From Hymenobacter sp. IS2118 (GTDB lineage: Bacteria > Bacteroidota > Bacteroidia > Cytophagales > Hymenobacteraceae): a stretch of DNA of 64,000 bases. Positions 7,502 through 17,342 of this stretch are shown in pieces (position 1 is the stretch's first letter; each line of letters starts with the position of its first letter). The translations under genes and the position numbers were made by a program. The stretch spans positions 24,052-88,051 of the forward strand of contig NZ_JNLX01000185.1 of NCBI RefSeq assembly GCF_000715495.1. Direction: 5' to 3'. The notes beneath the pieces are model-generated. The model searched no databases, was not told the DNA's origin, and was given only the letters and a program-made list of their open reading frames with translations.

Positions 7502-9496
7502 ATGAGCGAAACGAAAGAGAAAATGGCGCAGTCGGACTATTCAGCCGACAGCATTCAAGTATTGGAAGGGTTGGAGGCCGTGCGCAAGCGGCCCAGCATG
7601 TACATCGGCGATACCGGCATGAAAGGCCTGCACCACTTGGTGTGGGAAGTAGTCGACAACTCGATTGACGAAGCCCTCGCCGGGCACTGCGACCTGATTA
7701 ACGTTACCATCAATGAGAACAACTCCGTGACCGTGCGCGACAACGGCCGCGGCATTCCCGTCGATTTTCACGCCAAGGAAGGCCGCTCGGCCCTGGAAGT
7801 AGTGCTGACCGTGCTGCACGCCGGGGGCAAGTTCGACAAAGGCTCCTACAAAGTATCCGGTGGCCTGCACGGCGTGGGCGTGAGCTGCGTGAACGCGCTG
7901 AGTACCGACCTGAAAGTGACCGTGCGCCGCAACGGCCACAAATACGAGCAGGAGTACAAAATCGGCTTCCCGCAGTACGACGTGAAGGAAGTGGGCGACA
8001 CCGAGGAGCACGGCACCGAAGTGCAGTTCCTGCCCGATGCCAGCATCTTCACCGAAACCGAATACCGCTATGATACCGTGGCCGGCCGCCTGCGCGACCT
8101 GTCCTACCTGAACAAGGGCATCCGGATTACGCTCACCGACCGCCGTGAGAAGCTGGAAGGTGGCGAGTTCCGTGGCGAAGAGTTTTACTCGACCGGTGGC
8201 CTGCGCGACTTCGTGCAGTACCTCGACGGCGAGCAGCGGCCGTCGCTGCTCTCGGAGCCCATTTACGTGGAGAGCGAAAAGGGTGGCACGCCCGTGGAAG
8301 TGGCGTTGCAGTACAATACCTCGTACCAGGAAAATGTTTATTCCTACGTCAACAACATCAACACCATTGAGGGCGGCACGCACGTGGCGGGCTTCCGTTC
8401 GGCGGTGACGCGGGTGCTCAAAACCTACGGCGACAAGAACAAGCTGTTTGAAAAAGCTAAGGTAGAAATCACCGGCGATGACTTCCGCGAAGGCCTCACG
8501 GCCGTGATTTCGGTGAAGGTGATGGAGCCGCAGTTTGAAGGCCAGACCAAAACCAAGCTGGGCAACTCTGAGGTGAGCGGCGCGGTGAACTCGGTGGTGG
8601 GCGAAATCCTGACGCAGTACCTGGACGAGAACCCCAACCAGGCCAACCGCATCATGGAGAAGGTGATTCTGGCCGCCAAGGCCCGCATTGCCGCCCGTAA
8701 GGCCAAGGACATGGTGCAGCGCAAGGGCGTGCTGAGCAGCAACAGCCTGCCGGGCAAGCTGGCCGACTGCTCGGAGTCGGACCCCGAAATCTGCGAGCTG
8801 TACCTGGTAGAAGGTGACTCGGCTGGTGGCACTGCCAAGCAGGGCCGCAACCGGGCGTTTCAGGCCATTTTGCCGCTACGCGGTAAAATCCTGAACGTGG
8901 AGAAAGCCCAGGAGCACCGCATTCTGGAGAACGAGGAAATCAAGAATATGATTACCGCGCTGGGCGTGAGCTTCAACGAGCGGAAGTCATTGGCCTTTAC
9001 CACCGACGACGACGGTACGGAATCGGGCCCGCTGAACTTCAGCAAGCTGCGCTACCACAAGGTCATCATCATGACCGACGCCGACATCGACGGCTCGCAC
9101 ATCCGCACCCTGATTCTGACTTTCTTCTTCCGCTACATGCGCGAGCTGGTGGACCGGGGCTTTATCTACATTGCCCTGCCGCCGCTCTACCTCGTGAAGC
9201 GCGGCAAAGAAGAGCGCTACTGCTGGACCGAAGAGGAGCGCATGCAGGCCCAAACTGACCTCGGCCGCGGCAAGCCCGAAACCGTGAACGTGCAGCGCTA
9301 CAAGGGATTGGGCGAGATGAACGCCGAGCAGCTCTGGACCACTACCATGCAGCCCATGACCCGCACCCTGAAGCAGGTAACCGTGGAATCGGCCGCTGAC
9401 GCCGACCACCTCTTCTCGATGCTGATGGGCGATGAAGTGGCCCCACGACGCGACTTTATCGAACGCAACGCCAAATACGCCAAGCTGGACGTGTAA
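7502..9496 (+). CDS. gyrB: DNA gyrase subunit B
   Basis: The 664-residue ATPase subunit of DNA gyrase introduces negative supercoils together with GyrA. The GHKL ATPase shows DNGRGIPVD and GGKFDKGSYKVSGGLHG. The transducer domain, the TOPRIM motif EGDSAGGTAKQGRNR and the metal-binding DADIDGSHIR follow, and the GyrB C-terminal signature is present (QRYKGLGEMNAEQLW, RRDFIERNAKYAKLDV). The length suits the short GyrB type without the 170-residue insert of Gammaproteobacteria. The start MSETKEKMAQSDYSADSIQ is conserved in style for the phylum. gyrA is not in the window. Confidence 0.98.
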   Translation: MSETKEKMAQSDYSADSIQVLEGLEAVRKRPSMYIGDTGMKGLHHLVWEVVDNSIDEALAGHCDLINVTINENNSVTVRDNGRGIPVDFHAKEGRSALEVVLTVLHAGGKFDKGSYKVSGGLHGVGVSCVNALSTDLKVTVRRNGHKYEQEYKIGFPQYDVKEVGDTEEHGTEVQFLPDASIFTETEYRYDTVAGRLRDLSYLNKGIRITLTDRREKLEGGEFRGEEFYSTGGLRDFVQYLDGEQRPSLLSEPIYVESEKGGTPVEVALQYNTSYQENVYSYVNNINTIEGGTHVAGFRSAVTRVLKTYGDKNKLFEKAKVEITGDDFREGLTAVISVKVMEPQFEGQTKTKLGNSEVSGAVNSVVGEILTQYLDENPNQANRIMEKVILAAKARIAARKAKDMVQRKGVLSSNSLPGKLADCSESDPEICELYLVEGDSAGGTAKQGRNRAFQAILPLRGKILNVEKAQEHRILENEEIKNMITALGVSFNERKSLAFTTDDDGTESGPLNFSKLRYHKVIIMTDADIDGSHIRTLILTFFFRYMRELVDRGFIYIALPPLYLVKRGKEERYCWTEEERMQAQTDLGRGKPETVNVQRYKGLGEMNAEQLWTTTMQPMTRTLKQVTVESAADADHLFSMLMGDEVAPRRDFIERNAKYAKLDV

Positions 9497-9514
9497 GCAT
9501 CCCGCTACTGCAAA

Positions 9515-9544
9515 GGCCCGCTGCAAAGCGGGCCTTTTCTTTTT
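9515..9544 (+). terminator. gyrB terminator
   Basis: An 8-bp stem GGCCCGCT/AGCGGGCC with GCAA tetraloop is followed by TTTTCTTTTT. Confidence 0.9.
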
Positions 9545-9840
9545 GTCCGTAGGTGTAGGAACGCGCCTTGGCACGTTCAATCGTGGAATGGTGGCGCGTT
9601 GTCTGGTGGCCTTATCTACAATGTTGCCTTTCACACGCCGAACGCGCGAAGGTGCGTTTTCATAACCATTGTAGGAAAGAAGCAACTCAACCTATCAAGC
9701 AGTGTCGTTTTGGTATGGTCAACCACTTTTCTTTGCGGGCGGTCCCAACGGCCGGTCGCAAAGTCGTTAATTTGTGCCACAACGGTTAAATCGTCTACAA
9801 AATCCGCGAAATCCGTCTAATCCGATTAAATCCGTGATTC
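9545..9840. other. Intergenic region before ppk with phased AATCCG repeats
   Basis: No convincing gene is present; two overlapping short frames (9568-9820) have no family resemblance. The left part has a GAACGCGCCTTGGCACGTTC-type imperfect palindrome (9559-9578) echoed near 9640-9662. The right part has AATCCG words at 9801, 9810, 9819 and 9829, spaced 9-10 bases and ending at the ppk start codon. No clear TAnnTTTG box was found for ppk. Confidence 0.5.
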
Positions 9841-12186
9841 ATGAAGCTATTTAAGTCTGCCGACCTTATCCGCAAAAGCAAGTACATCAGCCGCGATTTG
9901 AGTTGGCTGCGGTTCAATTACCGGGTGCTCGACCAGGTGCAGGACACCAGCCGGAGCATCTTTGATAAGCTCAAGTTTCTGGCCATCACCAGCTCTAACC
10001 TCGACGAGTTTTTCATGATTCGTGTGGGGTCGCTCTATAATTATCTGGATTATGGCAAGGAGCGGATTGACTACTCGGGCCTGCGGGAGCTACCGTTTCG
10101 GCGCAAGCTGCTGGACTTCGCGCACCGTTTCGTGAACGACCAGAGCCTGACTTACCTCAATGAGTTGAAGCCCAACTTCGAGAAGAACGGCTTTAACATT
10201 CTAAAGATGTCGGACCTCACGGAGCTGGAAATAAAGAAGGCTGACGGCTACTTTAAAAACACCGTATTTCCGCTGCTCACGCCGATGGTCTACGACGCCT
10301 ACCACGGCTTCCCGCTGATGATGAACCAGATGCTCATCTTTGGCGTAGTCACGCGTATCGGCAACAGCCTGGGCCTGGACGCGGAATCGGACAAGGGGCA
10401 GGAGCGGCTCACCTTCGTGCAGATACCGCAGAACCTGACCCGGTTCTTCGAGCTCACGCGCAAGGACAAGGTGATTTTTGTGCCCATCGAGGAAGTGGTA
10501 CGCGAGTTTCTGCCGCGCCTGTTTCGCAACGTGGAGATTGTGGCGGCCAACCTGTTCCGCATCAGCCGCAACGGCGACTTCACGCTCGAAGAGTCCGACG
10601 ATATCGACAACGACTTCATTAAGGAAATTCAGGTGGGCCTGAAGACCCGCAAGCGCGGCCGCGTGGTGCGCGTGGAAGTGGAGCCCAACGCCTCACCGGT
10701 GCTCATGAACGTGCTGCGGGAGCGGTGGAACATCGACAACGGTAACGTATTCGTCATCAATTCGCTGATTGACCTGAAAGGGCTGTGGCAGATTGTGAAG
10801 CACCCGGCTTTCCGGGGCAAAACACCCAAGCTGCCCACTCCAGTCGCGCCGCTCAGCTTGCCCGAAGGCGCCGAGGAGAACATGTTCGAGTACCTGAAGC
10901 ACCACGACGTGCTGCTGCACCATCCCTACAACAGCATCGAGCCGATGGTGCGGCTGATGGAGCAGGCCGCCGTGGACCCGCACGTACTGGGCATCAAGCA
11001 AACCATCTACCGCCTCGCCGACGACTCTCGCGTGTCGGCGGCGCTGCTGAAGGCGGCCGAGAACGGCAAGCACGTTTCGGTGCTGTTTGAGGTGAAGGCC
11101 CGGTTTGATGAGGAAAAGAACATCCGCGAAGGGGCCCGGCTGGAGAAGGCCGGCTGCTTCGTGATTTACGGCGTGAGCAAGTACAAGACCCACACCAAAC
11201 TGCTCATGATTATCCGCAAGGAAGGGGAGAAGGTGACGCGCTACGTGCACATCGGCTCGGGCAACTACAACGAGCAAACCTCGCGCCTCTACACCGACGT
11301 GAGCCTGTTGACGACCAATGACGTGTACGGGCACGACGTGTCCGAATTCTTCAACGTCATCACCGGGCACTCGCAGCCCGACGATTACGAGTACCTCATC
11401 ACGGCGCCCAAGGACATGCGGCAGCAGCTCATTCACCTCATTCGGGAGGAGGTGAAGCACGCCAAAAAAGGCCTGCCCAGCGGCATCGTGATGAAGATGA
11501 ACTCGCTCGAAGACAAGGAGATTATCGACGAGTTTTACAAGGCCGCCAAAGCCGGTGTGCCCATTCGCTTCATCGTGCGCGGCATTTGCTGCCTGCGCCC
11601 CGGCCGGCCCGGCCTGAGCGAGAACATCGAAGTACGCAGCATCGTGGGCGAGTACCTGGAGCACACCCGGCTGTTCTATTTCCACCACGGCGGCGAGGCG
11701 CGGGTATACGCCGGCTCGGCTGACATCATGGTGCGCTCCTTCGACCGGCGCATTGAAGCAATATTTTTGATTGTTAATCCGCAGCTCAAGCGGGAGGCCA
11801 TTAATATTCTGATGATGAATATGATGGATAATCAGAACAGCTACGTGATGCGGGAGGATGGCGCCTACATCCGGCAGCATCCGGCCCCCGGCGAGCCAGT
11901 GGTGAATGTGCATAAAGCCTTCTTCAAGCGCGACGAAGCCCAACTCGCCACCGCCACCCCGGAAGGACTGTTGGCGTTGCTCGACGTGCAGGCGCAACGC
12001 CGCCTCGACGTAGCCAAAGCCCTGGGCGTAGCTGATGAACTGACCGCTCTGGCAGCGCAGCACGCGAGCGAGGCAGCCGATGATGCTTTCGGCGAAGGCG
12101 AGACGGAGGATGCCTGTGAAGACGATGCCACGCCGGTGGGGCACGTCGATGAGGAAAGCGTGAGCAGCGTGGCGGCGCAAGGCTAA
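9841..12186 (+). CDS. ppk1: Polyphosphate kinase 1
   Basis: Ppk1 reversibly polymerises the ATP gamma-phosphate into inorganic polyphosphate. The 781-residue protein shows the N-terminal SSNLDEFFMIRVG motif, the central HHPYNSIEPMVRLMEQAA segment, the HTK motif with the presumed autophosphorylated His451 (YKTHTKLLMI), the GSGNYNEQTSRLYTD loop and a second conserved His608 (EYLEHTRLFYF). The last ~60 residues (from about 720) are an acidic, low-complexity extension rich in Asp/Glu/Ala that goes beyond the usual ~690-residue enzyme. It converges with a Ppx/GppA phosphatase gene, a common functional pairing (synthesis versus hydrolysis). Confidence 0.97.
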   Translation: MKLFKSADLIRKSKYISRDLSWLRFNYRVLDQVQDTSRSIFDKLKFLAITSSNLDEFFMIRVGSLYNYLDYGKERIDYSGLRELPFRRKLLDFAHRFVNDQSLTYLNELKPNFEKNGFNILKMSDLTELEIKKADGYFKNTVFPLLTPMVYDAYHGFPLMMNQMLIFGVVTRIGNSLGLDAESDKGQERLTFVQIPQNLTRFFELTRKDKVIFVPIEEVVREFLPRLFRNVEIVAANLFRISRNGDFTLEESDDIDNDFIKEIQVGLKTRKRGRVVRVEVEPNASPVLMNVLRERWNIDNGNVFVINSLIDLKGLWQIVKHPAFRGKTPKLPTPVAPLSLPEGAEENMFEYLKHHDVLLHHPYNSIEPMVRLMEQAAVDPHVLGIKQTIYRLADDSRVSAALLKAAENGKHVSVLFEVKARFDEEKNIREGARLEKAGCFVIYGVSKYKTHTKLLMIIRKEGEKVTRYVHIGSGNYNEQTSRLYTDVSLLTTNDVYGHDVSEFFNVITGHSQPDDYEYLITAPKDMRQQLIHLIREEVKHAKKGLPSGIVMKMNSLEDKEIIDEFYKAAKAGVPIRFIVRGICCLRPGRPGLSENIEVRSIVGEYLEHTRLFYFHHGGEARVYAGSADIMVRSFDRRIEAIFLIVNPQLKREAINILMMNMMDNQNSYVMREDGAYIRQHPAPGEPVVNVHKAFFKRDEAQLATATPEGLLALLDVQAQRRLDVAKALGVADELTALAAQHASEAADDAFGEGETEDACEDDATPVGHVDEESVSSVAAQG

Positions 12187-12219
12187 GCCCAGTCGCTTGC
12201 TACGCAGGACCTATAACAA

Positions 12220-12252
12220 CGCCCGAACGCGCTAATGCACGTTCGGGCGTTT
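12220..12252. terminator. Inverted repeat between ppk and ppx, weak bidirectional terminator
   Basis: CGCCCGAACG and CGTTCGGGCG form a perfect 10-bp stem with a 10-base loop, followed only by TTTG. It lies between convergent genes. Confidence 0.5.
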
Positions 12253-12316
12253 GCGTATTGTCCCGGTATGAATATCTTGAAAATCAGGCAACGCCAAATT
12301 GCGCCTTAGCGCATTC

Positions 12317-13312
12317 CTACTCCAGCTCGGCGGGTACGTTTTGCACGTCGGGCACGGGCAGGTGGGCGGGATGGCCGGCGGCGGGGTCGGAATTCAGGTC
12401 GTCGAAAAAGTCTTCGAACAGGGATTGCAGCATGCCATCCTTCAGGCCAATGTCGGGCACGAGCATGCTGTTGATGCCGGCCCATTCCATGGCGGAGAGG
12501 TAGATGTGGCCGGCGGGCACGATGACGTCGGCGCGGTCGGGATTGAGCATGGCCACGTTCACCCGTTCTTCCATGCTCAGGCCCGAAAGGCGCCGCAGGA
12601 TGCTGTCGATGCTGCGCTTGGTGATGGGCTTGTTGGGCGCGGCGGGCGACATGCTGTATATTTTATTGATGTTGCCGCCCGTGCCGATGGCCCGCGTAAC
12701 GTGGTGCCTGCGGGCGTGCTCGCGCACCCAGGATTCCATGCGCTCCCACAGCTCGGTTTGGGCCTCGGTATTGGCATCGCCGCTTTCCTCCTGCTGCATG
12801 CGGCGAATGGAGCCGATTTCGAACGACTGCGCGGCCACTTTGCGGCGGTCGTGGTAGATGTTGAATTCGGTGCTGCCGCCGCCCACATCGATGTGCAGGT
12901 AATGCTTGTTGTCTTCCAGCAAGTGCTCGATAACGCGGTTGATGTAGAAGGCTTCATCCTGCCCGTCAATTACTTTGATTTCCATGCCCAGCTCCTGACG
13001 TACCCGCGCCGCAATGGCCGCGCCGTTGGCAGCGGAGCGCATGGCCGAGGTGGCGCACACTAAGTAGTGGCAGACTTCGTGCACCTCCATCAGCAGCTTG
13101 AGGGAGTGCAGAAACTTGACGAATTTTTCTTCCTTAGCGGGCGAAATCTCGCCGGAAGCAAACACGTCTTCGCCCAAACGCATGGGGAAACGTACGTACT
13201 CGACGCGCTTTAGTCGGTAGCGCCCTTCGTAATAAAGCACCGCCGATATCTGGCAACGAACAGCATTAGACCCAATATCGATGGCGGCAATTTTGCGAAG
13301 CGGATAATTCAT
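12317..13312 (-). CDS. Ppx/GppA family phosphatase (exopolyphosphatase)
   Basis: This ASKHA-fold phosphatase of 331 residues hydrolyses polyphosphate chain ends and/or pppGpp. The two nucleotide-binding loops are visible as AAIDIGSNAVRCQI at the N-terminus and HIDVGGGSTEFNI in the middle. The catalytic Glu region is ATSAMRSAANG. Start 13312 (MNYPLRKIAAIDIGSN) is chosen over an upstream in-frame start because the family begins right before the DIGSN loop and because TAATTTCG, a -7-like box, ends only 5 bases before this ATG, so an upstream start would be untranscribed. Exopolyphosphatase activity is favoured by the neighbouring ppk gene; the substrate is inferred. Confidence 0.9.
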   Translation of the reverse strand: MNYPLRKIAAIDIGSNAVRCQISAVLYYEGRYRLKRVEYVRFPMRLGEDVFASGEISPAKEEKFVKFLHSLKLLMEVHEVCHYLVCATSAMRSAANGAAIAARVRQELGMEIKVIDGQDEAFYINRVIEHLLEDNKHYLHIDVGGGSTEFNIYHDRRKVAAQSFEIGSIRRMQQEESGDANTEAQTELWERMESWVREHARRHHVTRAIGTGGNINKIYSMSPAAPNKPITKRSIDSILRRLSGLSMEERVNVAMLNPDRADVIVPAGHIYLSAMEWAGINSMLVPDIGLKDGMLQSLFEDFFDDLNSDPAAGHPAHLPVPDVQNVPAELE

Positions 13313-13317
13313 GGGCA

Positions 13318-13325
13318 CGAAATTA
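13318..13325 (-). promoter_or_regulatory. -7 box directly before the ppx start codon
   Basis: TAATTTCG on the minus strand differs from TAnnTTTG at one base. Five bases (TGCCC) separate it from the ATG, so the mRNA would be leaderless or nearly so. Confidence 0.4.
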
Positions 13326-13440
13326 CGGGAGAATGGCAGCGGATAATGCGGCAGGCCGCGAATCATTCCTTAACCCGCCGCTGCTTACACAATAGAGCCA
13401 CCAACACGCTCCATTATTGGACCTGCCCACGGTTGTTTCT

Positions 13441-13482
13441 CGCAGAGGTTCGCGGAGGTAAAACGCGGAGGTCCGCAGAGGT
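13441..13482. repeat. Four GC(A/G)GAGGT words
   Basis: GCAGAGGT, GCGGAGGT, GCGGAGGT and GCAGAGGT occur at 13442, 13452, 13465 and 13475, between the ppx promoter and the phosphoesterase-barrel gene on the same strand. Function unknown; it resembles the low-complexity word repeats elsewhere in the window. Confidence 0.5.
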
Positions 13483-13534
13483 CAGGCCGCAAAATCTGCT
13501 AACCTTTGCGAGAGGCAACAATTGTAATTTCCAA

Positions 13535-16500
13535 CTACTTATCGATGCGGAAACCCAGCCCAAATTGCAGCAAAGTGTTTTCCACCGATTTCTGGTAGGA
13601 GAAGGTGAGGGCCAGGGTTTCTACGACGGGAGCGAGGTAGAAGCCCGCGCCGTAGCCCGAGCGCCAGCCGCCGGGCGAGCTGCCCTCGTAGTACACGCGC
13701 CCCTGGTCGTAGAAGCCAAACACGCCGTAGCTAAAGGGCAAAAACCCGTTTTTGACCCGCCCCAGGGCCAGGCGCAGCTCCGTGTTGTAGTACAGGCTGG
13801 CGTCGCCGCTGAAGCGGTTGCGGTAGTAGCCGCGCAGGCCCTCCCGCAGGCCCAGCGACGCGAATTTATAGAACGGAATTTCGCTGTCGCGGCCGTAGTT
13901 TTTGGCGCCGCCGCCCTTCACCACCAGCGTAACGGGGATGCCCAGGGTGGCCGTGCCGTAGTATTCGGCAAAGCCCTGGGTGAGGCCGAAATTGGTTTTG
14001 GCGCCGGCCAGTTGCCGGTAGCTGTCGTGCTGGGCAAACAGGCGCACGCCCCGCCGGGCAAAGGCCGGCCGGTCGCGCAGGTCCAGGTCGAATACCGCGT
14101 TCAAACCCAGCAGGCGCTGGAAGCTGGTGTTGATGATAGGGTCAACCACGGGATTGTCGGGACGGAACGGGTAGGTGCCGAGGTAGCTGGTAGGGGCAAA
14201 GTCGGTGGCGTAGTACTCAAATGTCGGCCCCACCCGAATCAGGCTCCGTTGGAAAAATACTCGTTCCAGGAAGGTGGTGAGCGTGAGGCCCCGGTAGCGG
14301 GCGCTGTAAAAGTTGTTGTCGTACTGGTCCTGGTTCAGCGCCGTGTTGTTGCCGAGCCCGAAGAAATTGTAGAACGGAAAGTAGTTGCCATAGCTGACCG
14401 CGCCGCCCGCATCGACTTTGCCGATAGCATAGCGGTGCCGGGTGCTGGCCGTGAGCTGGCGCTGGCCCCCGGTGCTCACTTCAGCCAGAAACGAGTACTG
14501 GTTCTTGAATCCGGGCTTGCGGAAGCCCTGACGTTGAAACGTGGCGCCTGCACTGACCGTGAAGCCATCGTTGCGGTTGTAGCCCAAGCCGATGCTGGGC
14601 CGGTAGGAATTGTACTCGAATTGCTCCCGGTCGTAGGCATTCACGCCGGGGCGGGGGCTGGTGCGGTTGTCGGTTTCGGGGCCGGCTTTGAGGTCGGTGC
14701 CGGGCAGGTCGTATACCTTGGTGAGGGTGCGGAGCCCGGCCGCCCGCGAGTCGTCGGCAATCCGGTCCTTGCCCTCGCCGCCAATCACGCGCACCAGAAT
14801 GCTATGGCTGCCGCCGTCCCCGGTCAGGGTGAAAATATCGCGGCCATCAAGGCCGTAGAGGCAGATTTCCTCGGTTTCGCGGGGCTCAAAAGTGCGGTCG
14901 AAAAGGGCCGGACCCTGGGGTGCGTCGCCTTCCTTGGCCCGGTCGAACAGCTGCACGCGCACCTGCCCCGTGGGCAGCCGGTTCACCAAAAACACCTCAC
15001 CTTTGTTGCTGCCCACCACGTCCACCCGCTTGGCCAGCAGCAGGTAGTAATCGTCCAGGGCTTTGGGTAAGGTTTTGATGCGGGCCTTTAACTTCCGGTT
15101 GAGGTCGTTGCCGGATAAGCCCTGAATTTCAGCGGGTAGTTTGCCAGTCGCCTTATCAATGGCGGCTGGAGTAAGCTGCGTTTGCAGGTACTTCCCGGCC
15201 TCCTGCCACTGCGCGCGGCTGAGGCTTTGGAGCAGGAAGCGGTCGAGGTGGCGGGCGGGCCAGTTCAAGCTTTTCAGGTCGTTGAAATCTTCCTGGAAAT
15301 CTTCGATGCTGGGCACGGCCCATTCGCGGTTGGCCACGTAGGTGAGCAGGCCGTTCCAGAGGGTGAAGCTCTGGTCGCGGTCGCGCGGAATGGGGCGGTA
15401 GAGTGTGGTGCCGTCGGCCTGCTTGAAACCGGCCCACTTCCAGTTGTCCTCGTGCTTGCCGAAGTCGGCCACCAGCATGTCGAAGGCGCGGGCGCGGGCC
15501 AGGGCGGGCGCGTCGATGCGGTTGTCGTTATCCTTATAAAGCTTGCGGAAGAAGTTGAAGCTGCGGGTCACCTCATCGGAGCCGCCGAAGCCGGGCAGGT
15601 TGGGTTTATCTGGCGATGAACTTCGTTTGGGGTCTTTGGGGCTGTCTTCGAGGGTGCCGAGCAGGCCGGCGTATTGCGCGCGGTAGGGGCCCAGCTGCTG
15701 GTTGTCGGGCAGGCGGAACAGGCGCGGGCGGGCGTGCAGGATGTCGGTTTTATCGAGCAGCGCGCCCGTCACCAGGGCCGAGTACGGGTGGGCCGTGGCG
15801 GTGATGTCGCGGAGCACGTCGGCCGCAATCGAGCGGCGTAGCTCCGGGGGCAGAATGCGGGTCACGTCCTTGTCCACGGAGCGAAACACGTACGCCGAGC
15901 TGTCGGCCGCAATCAGCTTGAGGGAAGTGGTTTGGCGCCCGCCGCCCTTGCCATACGGGCGCAGGCCGCCTTTTTCGGTGCGCAGGTCCAGGGTGGGCAC
16001 GGCCACGGGCTGGAGCCAGGAGGAGCGGTAGATGCTGCCGAGGAAGAATCGCTTGGCGCCGTTGCCCTTGTATTCCGGGCCGGGCACCACCGTGGTAATG
16101 GCCTGAAAAGGCGCATCCGGCATGGCCTCCGCCGCCGTTTTGGCTACGCCGGGGCAGTCCGACAGAAAAGGGTTGACCGGAACTTTGGAATCGGCCAGCC
16201 CGGCGCAGGCCGAACGAAATAACGTGGTGGCGAAGGCACTGGTAGCGGGCGCGGCGGCGCTGCCGAACGTGTAGAAGTGCGTGGTAACGGTGCCATCGAC
16301 AAAGTACTCCAGGGCCGTGTAGCCCTCTTTGCTTTCGTTATAAAGCGATGCGCCCGCGGGCCCCACGTGCTGGCTTTCGGCAAAGCTGCCGCTCACCACG
16401 TGGTAGTTGCCCTGGAAAGGCGTGAGCTGGAGGCTGTAGTCGTGCGCGGCGGCATAAACTACGCCGGGGTTGCTTTGCAGAGTATTGAGCAACTCCTGGC

Positions 16501-17287
16501 GCAGCTCCTGGTAGCGCGGGTTGGCCAAATCGCGCGGGGAGCCCACGTTCTGGCGGTAGGCCGCGTAAATGGTGCCCAGCACGGGCGGGCTGAGGTGGCG
16601 CGACAGAGGCTGACTGCCGCCGTACACGCCGGTGCTCAGCACCGGATGGTGGCCTACCAGCAGCACATTCCGGCCCTTGGTCTCATCAATAATATCCTGG
16701 AGCTGCTCCCGAAATTCCTCTTTAGTCAGGGTTTTGCAATCGGTGTCGGGGGCTTCGGGCCGGTCGAAGGGATGGGTGAACCACGGGGTGTTGATGGCCA
16801 CGAGGCGTACCAGCGGGGCCACGTCCACTACCTCGGGGCCGGGGCAGCCGTTGGTGGGCAGGAAGGCATTCTGGCCGGGCAGCTGTTTTTCGATGTACTT
16901 CTCCAGGCGGCGCACGGCCTTGAGGCCGCCGTTGCCGGAATTGGCCCAGTCTTTATCGCCGGGCAGGAAGTAGATTTTACCCAGCGGCAAGCCCTTCACC
17001 AGCGCAATCAGGGCATCGGCCCGGCTGCGGGCGGCCGTGGCCAGTACCGAGTCGCCCTTGGCCGCCAGGCCGGTGTTGCTCACAATATCGCCCAGGTGCA
17101 CGACCGTGAAAGGACTGGTTTGCTGTTCCAAAGCCACCCGCAGCTGCTTGAGACGCTCCGGCGGCAAATCAGCCCGGGCGGTGTTGCCCAACAGGAAAAC
17201 GGTATGGGCCGGCGAAGCAGTCTGGGCGTGGGAAGTGCTGGCAATAAAAAGAGAAATTGCCAGAAGCAGGGTTAAAAATCGAGGCAT
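13535..17287 (-). CDS. Degenerate metallophosphoesterase fused to an outer-membrane beta-barrel
   Basis: The 1250-residue protein has a signal peptide (MPRFLTLLLAISLFIASTSHAQ), a calcineurin-like phosphoesterase domain (about 28-345), a central region of unknown fold (about 370-830), and a C-terminal BamA/surface-antigen-like barrel (about 880-1250) ending in FGLGFRID. Motif positions of the phosphoesterase are recognisable but altered: LLGNTA where a metal-binding Asp is expected (motif I), HLGDIVSNTG (motif II), PGDKDW in place of PGNHDW (motif III), intact GHHP (motif IV), and AHDYSLQ where GHDHSLQ is usual (motif V). Catalysis is therefore doubtful. The barrel implies outer-membrane location with the head in the periplasm or at the surface. 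No obvious partner adjoins it. Confidence 0.85.
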   Translation of the reverse strand: MPRFLTLLLAISLFIASTSHAQTASPAHTVFLLGNTARADLPPERLKQLRVALEQQTSPFTVVHLGDIVSNTGLAAKGDSVLATAARSRADALIALVKGLPLGKIYFLPGDKDWANSGNGGLKAVRRLEKYIEKQLPGQNAFLPTNGCPGPEVVDVAPLVRLVAINTPWFTHPFDRPEAPDTDCKTLTKEEFREQLQDIIDETKGRNVLLVGHHPVLSTGVYGGSQPLSRHLSPPVLGTIYAAYRQNVGSPRDLANPRYQELRQELLNTLQSNPGVVYAAAHDYSLQLTPFQGNYHVVSGSFAESQHVGPAGASLYNESKEGYTALEYFVDGTVTTHFYTFGSAAAPATSAFATTLFRSACAGLADSKVPVNPFLSDCPGVAKTAAEAMPDAPFQAITTVVPGPEYKGNGAKRFFLGSIYRSSWLQPVAVPTLDLRTEKGGLRPYGKGGGRQTTSLKLIAADSSAYVFRSVDKDVTRILPPELRRSIAADVLRDITATAHPYSALVTGALLDKTDILHARPRLFRLPDNQQLGPYRAQYAGLLGTLEDSPKDPKRSSSPDKPNLPGFGGSDEVTRSFNFFRKLYKDNDNRIDAPALARARAFDMLVADFGKHEDNWKWAGFKQADGTTLYRPIPRDRDQSFTLWNGLLTYVANREWAVPSIEDFQEDFNDLKSLNWPARHLDRFLLQSLSRAQWQEAGKYLQTQLTPAAIDKATGKLPAEIQGLSGNDLNRKLKARIKTLPKALDDYYLLLAKRVDVVGSNKGEVFLVNRLPTGQVRVQLFDRAKEGDAPQGPALFDRTFEPRETEEICLYGLDGRDIFTLTGDGGSHSILVRVIGGEGKDRIADDSRAAGLRTLTKVYDLPGTDLKAGPETDNRTSPRPGVNAYDREQFEYNSYRPSIGLGYNRNDGFTVSAGATFQRQGFRKPGFKNQYSFLAEVSTGGQRQLTASTRHRYAIGKVDAGGAVSYGNYFPFYNFFGLGNNTALNQDQYDNNFYSARYRGLTLTTFLERVFFQRSLIRVGPTFEYYATDFAPTSYLGTYPFRPDNPVVDPIINTSFQRLLGLNAVFDLDLRDRPAFARRGVRLFAQHDSYRQLAGAKTNFGLTQGFAEYYGTATLGIPVTLVVKGGGAKNYGRDSEIPFYKFASLGLREGLRGYYRNRFSGDASLYYNTELRLALGRVKNGFLPFSYGVFGFYDQGRVYYEGSSPGGWRSGYGAGFYLAPVVETLALTFSYQKSVENTLLQFGLGFRIDK

Positions 17288-17342
17288 GGAGACAGATTAT
17301 TGCCCCTCTTACGACGGCAGCCCAAAAAGGTAAGCCGCCTCA

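Noticed and set aside
9568..9820. Two overlapping short plus-strand frames before ppk
   Set aside because: They cross repeat-like sequence and show no conserved features.
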